DNA of 64,000 nucleotides from an uncultured Clostridia bacterium (GTDB lineage: Bacteria; Bacillota; Clostridia; Christensenellales; UBA1242): positions 62,001-126,000 of the forward strand of contig CANQKH010000002.1 of assembly GCA_947624415.1 (NCBI GenBank), given 5' to 3'. The translations under genes were made by a program, and so were the position numbers. The notes beneath the pieces were generated by a model, which was not told the origin of the DNA, did not search any database, and saw only the letters and a program-made list of their open reading frames with translations. Shown here one piece after another: positions 53,101 through 62,100 of the stretch. How positions within the stretch are numbered: the stretch's first letter is position 1; every line of letters starts with the position of its first letter.

Positions 53101-56100
53101 ATATACAGTTACACCGTCAAGGGTATACTTTTCTACTGTTTCATTAACATTATTGATTTTTATGCCTGCATACATATATGCTTTATAATTTTCTTTATCA
53201 CCCAAATATAACTTCTTTTGATAGGTTATTTCTTCGCCATTTATATTAACAATATCTTCATCTGTTTCAGTTAAATATTCTTTTACTTTCTGATACTTAT
53301 CTTTTGTTGCGTCTTTTGGTGAAGCGTAATATTTTAAATTCTCAAAATAATTTTTTATATTATTTAGACCACCTTCAAGTGGATATGAAATTAATAACCT
53401 GTTGCCGTCTGCTGATAAAGTAACATTTTGCCTATTTATTTGAACATTTTGGTTTATCTTTACATTGCCATTAAAATCAATAGCAAAAATCACATTTTTA
53501 CCATCAACTGCCACAAGATTTTCACCTGCAGTCCATGAAAGTTTTGATGATCGATAAAGTTTCTTGTTTTCATTATCTACTGTAATATCACCAAGAACAT
53601 CACCAAATTGTAATTCTTTGTTATAATCTATGTTCAATTCTGAAGAGAGTGTATCACTTGCATGATAAAGTTGTGTCATGTAATCAGACAATGAACGTGT
53701 AACCATTGCACCAGAATGCTTTCTTTCATAAAGATAGTAAATTTTATTACCCGCTTCTGGCTCGTCGAACTCGCAACCCTTCAATAATCCTTCAATTACC
53801 TTTTGAACGTTTGCTGCAAATGTTTCTTCGCCTTCATCACTAGGCTCCTCTTCTTTATAAGGATTAATAGGCAAGAATTCGTTAATGCCGCCACCACGAC
53901 TTACTATAAAGTTTTCATCAATATTCACCTGTTTTGTTTCTGCGGCTCCTGGTATAGTTAATACTGCGTTTGGAATATAAATGAAATCATTTTCGCCAGA
54001 ACCAAGGACATTTTTGAATGCTAAATAAATAAATTGATTTTCTGCTTCGTCAGAAGGTTCATATAGATACCTTCCATTTTCTAAACATTCATATTGTTTT
54101 TTGCTTACTTTTATTAAATTAGTATAACTTATTTCCGGATTTGCTTGACTTGTAAGCGTATAACCCCTAAGTTTGTAACCACGAATTGGAAGACGTAGCC
54201 CCACAGAATAATCGTCAACATAATAATATTTCAATTTCGACAAATCAAGCTGAACGGTTTCACTATAATCCAAATCTATGCTAACATCAAAATCACCATT
54301 TATTGGCTCTTTACTAAAGACCTTAAATGAAATGGTAGTATTCCCTTTTCCATCATTTGTAACGCCAGTTACACTAGCAGAATAAGTCTGAGGGTTTGAT
54401 GATTTATCCTTTACTGTAATCGAATAATATTTAGTATTTGGAACATAAGGCAAATCGTTGAAAGTTACACTACTGCTTGCAATATATGTCCCTGCGTTAA
54501 ATACTGCATTAAAGTTATCTCCGTCCGCCAAATAATAGGTTTTTCCATTAATACTTAGTTCGTGCGATGAATTAATAAATGTCGTTCCATCTTCATTTGA
54601 GCCCATTTCATCATCAAGAGTCTCTATGCTTCTAGTATATAATTTTAAGTCCTTAATATTAGTAGAATCTGGTGATTGCAACAAACTTTCAGATCCCATT
54701 TCCTTATCTTCTTTACACTGATATGCAACATATTTTTTGTTGCTTGTTGCTAAATTCATGTAATCTTTATCAATATTTTCCAGCTGTTGTGTTGTTTGAT
54801 AATAATCAAAATAAGTATAAGAATCCAAGCTGTCCTTGTAATTTACAAGCCATGATATATATGCTAAATCAAAGAAAATTTTATTTTGAATTGGAATAAC
54901 AACTTTTGTTGGAAGATCCAACGAAGACTTTTGCATATTATATATTCCTTTTTTAGCATTTTCACCTTGTATACCGCTGTAAGTATATTCTGACAATTCG
55001 TCTGATGTGTTAAGTTTTTGAATTTCTCTACCAACTAATATTCTGCTATCATGATTTTCAGTATGACAAATATATAAAGGAATAGCTACTATAAAAGGAA
55101 TGACAGGAATAAAGTAAACAATTGTATTGACGATGTGATCCCATTCTTTAGTTTCAATTTTTATCGATTGATAAAGTCCTGATACATCTTTAATTTTTTC
55201 ATCAAAGTCGCTTTCTAGAACAGGTAAATCACTAAATTTTGGAACATCATTATCGGTGCCAATTGGTTTTTCTCTTTCGTTACCTGTTACCGCTTTAACG
55301 TCTTTCCATGCAATGGTATCATTAATTATTGTGCCATTTTCTAATGCGGAACCATTATTATAAATTGTATCATATAAAGCAATTTGATCATTTGCGTTTG
55401 CAACAACTTTACAAGTATCAGCTATCTCTGCATTTTTCGCTTGTAAATATGCAAGCCCATACGCATAAACATTTCGATTTGACAATTGCTTTAACACAAA
55501 TTTATCATTTTCAAAATACCAACCAGTCTTTGGGTTTTCCCCTAATGCCTCTACTGCTCCCTCATTGTAGCAATAAGTTAGGCTTACAGGATTTCCACCT
55601 TCAATATAACTTGTAATTCCTCCAGCATAGGCTGCACAATTATAAGAATTACGATTTTCATCTTCTCTATTTAAAATATTGGATATCTGCCCAGTATTAC
55701 TCTTATTTCCTGCTTTAATCATGCCTGAGTTATAGCTGTATTTAATTGTTGTACTCGAAGAATAATTGCTTTTTCTATTGTTTGTAGCTTGAATATATCC
55801 TACAAGACCTCCAGCAAAGAATATACCCGTAGATTCATTTTTCCCAGTAGTTGACGCATAATCACAAAGAACAGAAGTTGAATTATAACTATAAGCAATT
55901 GTATTTCCAGTATTTCCAAGAAGTGCAATACCAACCAATCCTCCAGCCATTAATACTTTTGAGTTGTTACCTGTTGCAACATTGATAGGTCCATAGTTTG
56001 AACAATATTTCATTTCAGTGTCTTGGATTTTCCCAACAATACCACCTGCAACCGCACCATTTACAAATAAATGTATATCTGGATCTGCTCCAGGATAATA

Positions 56101-59100
56101 ATCTACAACTTGACTATCGCTTGCTTTGACATCCACTTGAATCATATTTTTTATTGCATAAAGTTTTGAACATCTAGCTATTGGTGTCAATGCACCAACA
56201 ACCTTGTCTGTTTCCTTATTGTCCTTATCTTTTTCATCATTAGAAGTTATATTATATTCACCAGAAAGAACGATATTGGAAATTTCAGCATATTCAATTT
56301 TTTCTTTTGCCAACGCAGAATCCCGTGTTGAATAGACATCTGTCAATCTTAGATTCATGACTTTTACAATATTGTTTTCATCTGCACCTATTATATTGGT
56401 AAACAACGATTCATGCCCCGTCGTATCTTTAGTTGCCTTTTTACCAAGATTTTTTATGGTTTTATTTTGTCCGTCAAAGATGCCCTTAAATTCTCTATCG
56501 CTAGATATTACATTAAAGTAATCTGACTGAGTCGAGTTCACTCCTGTTTGATATAGATCAATATCATATTTAAGAATGAAGTTCTTTGTCAAACCATCAT
56601 AATTTGGTGATTCTTCAGTCCCACTATTATGAACATAATTCATTTTTAACAAAAGTGAAACATTTGGAATCATGAAATAGTATTTATTCGCTGGCTCCTC
56701 AGTATATGGTTTAATGCCATTTCCAAGTCTTTCATAAGTATTTTCGTAAACATAGTTGTCATAGCTTTCTTTGCCTTCATCACCTTCACGCGTTATGCTA
56801 CTCGAGATTTGCAAAGTTTTTCCATCCAATGTTTCCGCTTTCTTTTTTGTCTCTGTTATCATTGCATACGATGAAGGATTTAAATATTGATATCTTAAAG
56901 TTGGATAGCCATAATTGAAATCATAATTATATGTCCATCTATCCTTAGCAAAATATGAATCTGAATCTTCTTTTTGTCCTTGCAAACTAGATAATGGTGT
57001 TTTGATTGCAGCCTCTGAAATGTTTTCATAATTTAGTCCATCACTATCAAAGCGTAGATTTACAGAACCTTCAGAATTTCCAAAAACAGAAACTGTGCCA
57101 GTTCTTTCATTATCTGATTCCTTTGTGTAATCTCTTAAATCAAGTTTTGGATATGCATAACAATTAGCTATACTTTTATCTCCATCTACATTTGCAAAAG
57201 CTGTTACATTTGCAGAAATAAGTGTTTGTATGCTTCCACCCGTATAACTATCCTCAATCCGTTTATATGATCCGGTATTAAGATGAGTAAGGCCATAAAT
57301 ATTTCCGTTTGCTCCAGCACGATATCTTATATCAAGGTCTGTAGAAACATCATAAATATGTCCATTATTCAATTTTCCAACAAGACCTGAAATGTTTGCA
57401 GCCCCTGTTCCGCCAACATCAAGACTTCCTCGAACATTAATTGCATATACAATTGACTGCTCATTCATGCTTCCAACTAGTATGCCATAGTCGCCTGTTC
57501 CTATATTATCATACGTTATATTTGCATCAATAGCAAACCCAGAAATTGAAGAATATCCTTTCATTGAATCAAATAATCCATGCGTGTTTACTCCAAAGTG
57601 AGTTGTAAGATTATTTGTAAATTCAACATTGGACCTATCGCCGAATATAGCGACATTTTTTAGTTCTGAAGTCGTCTCTGTGCCAGTATTTGCATTTTCA
57701 ATTCTTTGATTGAATGTTTCATCACCAACTAAATAATATGTCCTTCCGTTAAAATTATTATCAGTCTTTATTATTTTATAATTATTATCAACTGCAGCAA
57801 GTGCATAAGGATTTAATTTATGTCCCTGCTCAAAAGTTAAATATCCATTTAATGCATTGACAATCGCATCCTTTATATTGTTACCACTTGTTATGGTCCA
57901 CTGTGATTTATAACCTAATTCACCTTTATTGTTATTATATGATATATCAATTCCTCTTTCATCGGTTAACAATACAACTGCATGATTATAATATGCCATT
58001 GAGTAAAATTTAGTTTCGCCATTTATTGCTGAGTCTGTTCCTCCAAACAAAGCATTCGCAGACTTTGATGTTGACTGGTATTTTGTGTTAAATGAAGTCA
58101 TGATTGTGTAGACTTTTTCGATTTTATATTCAACCTTACCAGTGCCTGAATCTTGATTGCCAATATTTCCGGTAATACCACCAAAATTGTAGGTTGTTAA
58201 ATTTTGCAAACTATTATCATATTCAACATAAACATCACCATAATTATATATTTCTTTAAGGGTTATATCGAAAGTATTATTAGGAACAGTTGCATTTCCT
58301 ATAACTCCTCCTGTGGTAATATTGGCATTGTTAGAATTTGCACCATAAACTTTAACAACACCACCAAAAGATGTTCTGTAAACCTCTAACGAGTTGCCGC
58401 CAATAGAACCAGAATAACGTCCAACCACGCCACCAAACATTAAGTTTTTAATATTAGAATATACTGCACCATTGAATGCTATTATATCCTGATTTACATT
58501 TTGTTCGCCAAAAACAGATTTGGAATAAACTGTAGATGTAGAGTCGCTTGTGGTCTTACCGACCTGGCCATAAATATTACCAACCATACCTCCAATATTT
58601 GCTGTGCCCGAACTACCCTCAACCAAAAATTCCATAGTAGAAATAATAGCACCTGTTATTCTTAGTGAATTTGATGATGCTAACGCCTGTGTATAACCCA
58701 AAATTGAACCTGCATTGACAGATCCTGCACCATCCACTTTGAATCTTACAGATGGATAATACATATCTCGTTGTTCTAATGCTTGATTTTCTGTTAAAGC
58801 ATTAATTAATGTTGTTGTATCACAAGAATAACTAAATGCTGAATTAGCATAGCCTACAATACCGCCAGTATAAGCATTTTTAACTGATATGGCATTTGTT
58901 TTATTGTTATCTATAGAATTGAATTTATTTTTATCAATTTTATGAGCACTTTCATTCCCATCATCATTAAATACTTCAAATTTAATTTCTGCAATATTTG
59001 ATACTGACATAGCACCGCCAGTTAAATAACCGTCAAGACCTCCAGCATAAAGTGTTGAAACGGATGAATCCTTGGCAAATTTTAATCTTATATTTAAAGC

Positions 59101-62100
59101 AGAGTTGTTTGCATTAAATACAAACGCGTTCACGTCTGCATATGCTGTAACACCGCCGACATATAAAACTCCATAATTATTTTTTAATATAAAATCTATT
59201 TTAATATCAAGTTTTGCACTTTCTTTAGTGTTAATAGAATCGATTCCTGTTATTCCTGTCTCTGTATTTGCACTTGTTCCCGCATATGGAATCTTGCCAA
59301 CTACACCAATATAGCCTCCTATAAAGTAATTTGATTTTTCTGCTTTATTCTTTTGGGCTTCTCCAGAAACAGATAATTTCCTTTGACCATCATTGGTTGA
59401 CAATTTCATCTCAGATAATACCATATTAAATGGTTGGGCATCAACCGTACGCTGTGCAATACCCACATAGCCACCAACACTAAGAGTATTAAATGATTTT
59501 TGAATATTAAAGAATGAGCCATCAAAATTTATGTTTATATTTTCTATTGACATTATAGTTATTGTGCTGGTTTGCTTTGCCAAGCCTGCAATAAGTCCAA
59601 TGTTTAAATTTGAGAAGTTAAATTTTTCATCCTCTTGATCGCCAATATTTATCAAATTCATAGCGGCACCATTTGAACCTACAAAGTTTATATAAACACC
59701 TCGAACAGAAGTTGAAATTAATGAGCCCGCTATAAGACCAATATTTGTTGAAGCATTATCCCCTCCACCTCTTGGGAAGAAGAAGATTGGAGAATCTATA
59801 TTCATTGTAAGTGAAGAAATACTTGCATCGGCTACCGTTCCATTAATAAATAATCCTGTAGCTCTTTCCAAAATTGAATCTACACCTCCTAATTTACCAT
59901 TAACTTCACCCTCATAATCTATTATAAGGTCGGAAGTTGTAAATCCAGAGCCTACACTATCAATAAAGTTCCCTGCTGCTATAATTTTAATTGGATTGTG
60001 ATTAGCATCTGTATATTCTTTTCCGCGAATTAATTTTCCACTGAAGTTTGTAATTTTTACACCACTTTCTACAACTTGCCTTACATCAACATTGCCAAAA
60101 GTTTCAGAATCCTCTCCTGTGCGTCCACGAACAATAACAGTTGCGTTTGAATTGCTCATTTGTTGGAAAACTTCTTTTACGTTAAATTGATCTAGATACA
60201 ATACATTCAAAGATTGCTTAAATTTTATAGTAGGAACAAGGTCTACAATTTCATGATCCCAGTTATCTGGACTCCATACGCCCGAACTTATAAATCCGCT
60301 TTGGGTGTATGAATGACCTGTTGCCGAATCAGAAAAATCTGATGGTGAGTTTATAACATTGACAACTGGTAATGCACCTGTATCGCCATAGAATAATTTA
60401 TTTTCCCCTTTTATCGAGCCATCTATTCTTGCAAATACATTTAATGTATATAAAACATTTTGTGCTTTGTAATATCCTTCATAATAAGCAACCGAAGGCA
60501 AGTCTGATGTATTAATAGAACCTGAAGTAGAAGACGATACATATCTCAACAAATTCAAATGTTCTTTATAATTATTAAATTCAACTTTTTCATCTTCTTC
60601 AATTTGATTTGTCTCTAAATTCCTCTTTGCAAACTGTCCTACTAAACTGTTAACTTTTATGTAATTTGAAAGATTTGTTAAAGAGGTTGGAACTGGATCA
60701 TATTGATTATTTAAATAATTATAAGTAGTAATATAATTTAAAGCATTAACAGACAAGAATGCAACTTTTCCAACAGCCCTACCAATAATTCCACCTGCAT
60801 TTATACTTTCTGCTTGAGAATCTGCACGAACATCACCTGTCGCATAAACTTCATTTAAGAAATAATTTACCGATGCCGATTCGCGAGAATTATCATTTAA
60901 CGTATGAGTTTGATAAAGTCCAACACCCTCAACCTCTAAGCCACCAATTATACCACCGGCAAAATCTGCACTTGGAGCAGTTACATTTAATCTTGAATAT
61001 GAAATTTCAAGATTTCCACTTCCAGCATAACCAATCAAACCTCCAACATAGATTTGTCTATATTCAGAGTTTGGCAAATAGAATAAATCCAATATTCCTC
61101 TTTCTACGCCTTCATTTCCTGCATAGAAATTGGCCATATTATCTTCAATATCATTTTGAATTGTTTCTTCATGGACAGCAAATATTCTGTCAACAGAAGA
61201 GAATGATTGACCTATAACACCGCCTGCAAAATATTTTGTTGCCAATATTTTTGAGCCTCTACTTACAGTTACGCCAACATCACGAATATTTGTTTGATAA
61301 CTTGTCAATCCAAATGCTCCACCAACTACTTGGCCTTCAACATTAACAACACCATTTACTCTTATACTATTTATTGAATAAATGCCTGCTTGATATACGT
61401 CAAACATAACCACATCACTTGCATAGTTATCTACAAATCCAACAACACTTCCTGCATATGAATAATTTTCTATGCTTTTTATAAAGTCAGATGTAGGCAA
61501 TGTATTGTAATTCAAACTATTTGAAATATTGTTTCTAAATTTTTGTAATGAGCCTTCGCCTCTTTGTTCGTCTGTAATAAAGTAATGTTGAGTATTACCT
61601 TCATTAACATATTTTTCTGCCACAATTGTAGGGTCTGTAATATTAATATTCTTTATAATATTATTCCCTGAAGCAAGCCCGACTAGACCACCAACAAAGT
61701 TTAATCCATTAACACCTGTTGTTCCAGTGAATGTTATATCAATACTTACCAAAACTGAATTAATAGCATATCCCGCAAGTCCGCCAACCATTGATGTTTC
61801 ACCTGCAACAACTTGAGAAATCTCGAGATTTAAGTTTTTAATTATAGGATTTGCATTTTTACCCCTCTTTTCTATAGAAGAAAATAAACCAAATGCGACA
61901 CCCTTCTCTTGAGATGTAATTGAAATACCAGAAATTGTGAAACTGTTACCATATAATGTTCCACTGAATGACCTTGTAGATGATGGCAAAGACATTGCAC
62001 TATCCGAACTTAATAGTGTTGACAAATCAATGTTATCTACAAGTCTATATGTTCCCCATATAGATGTTTCATTGTAATATTGTTGAACAGATGTAGATAA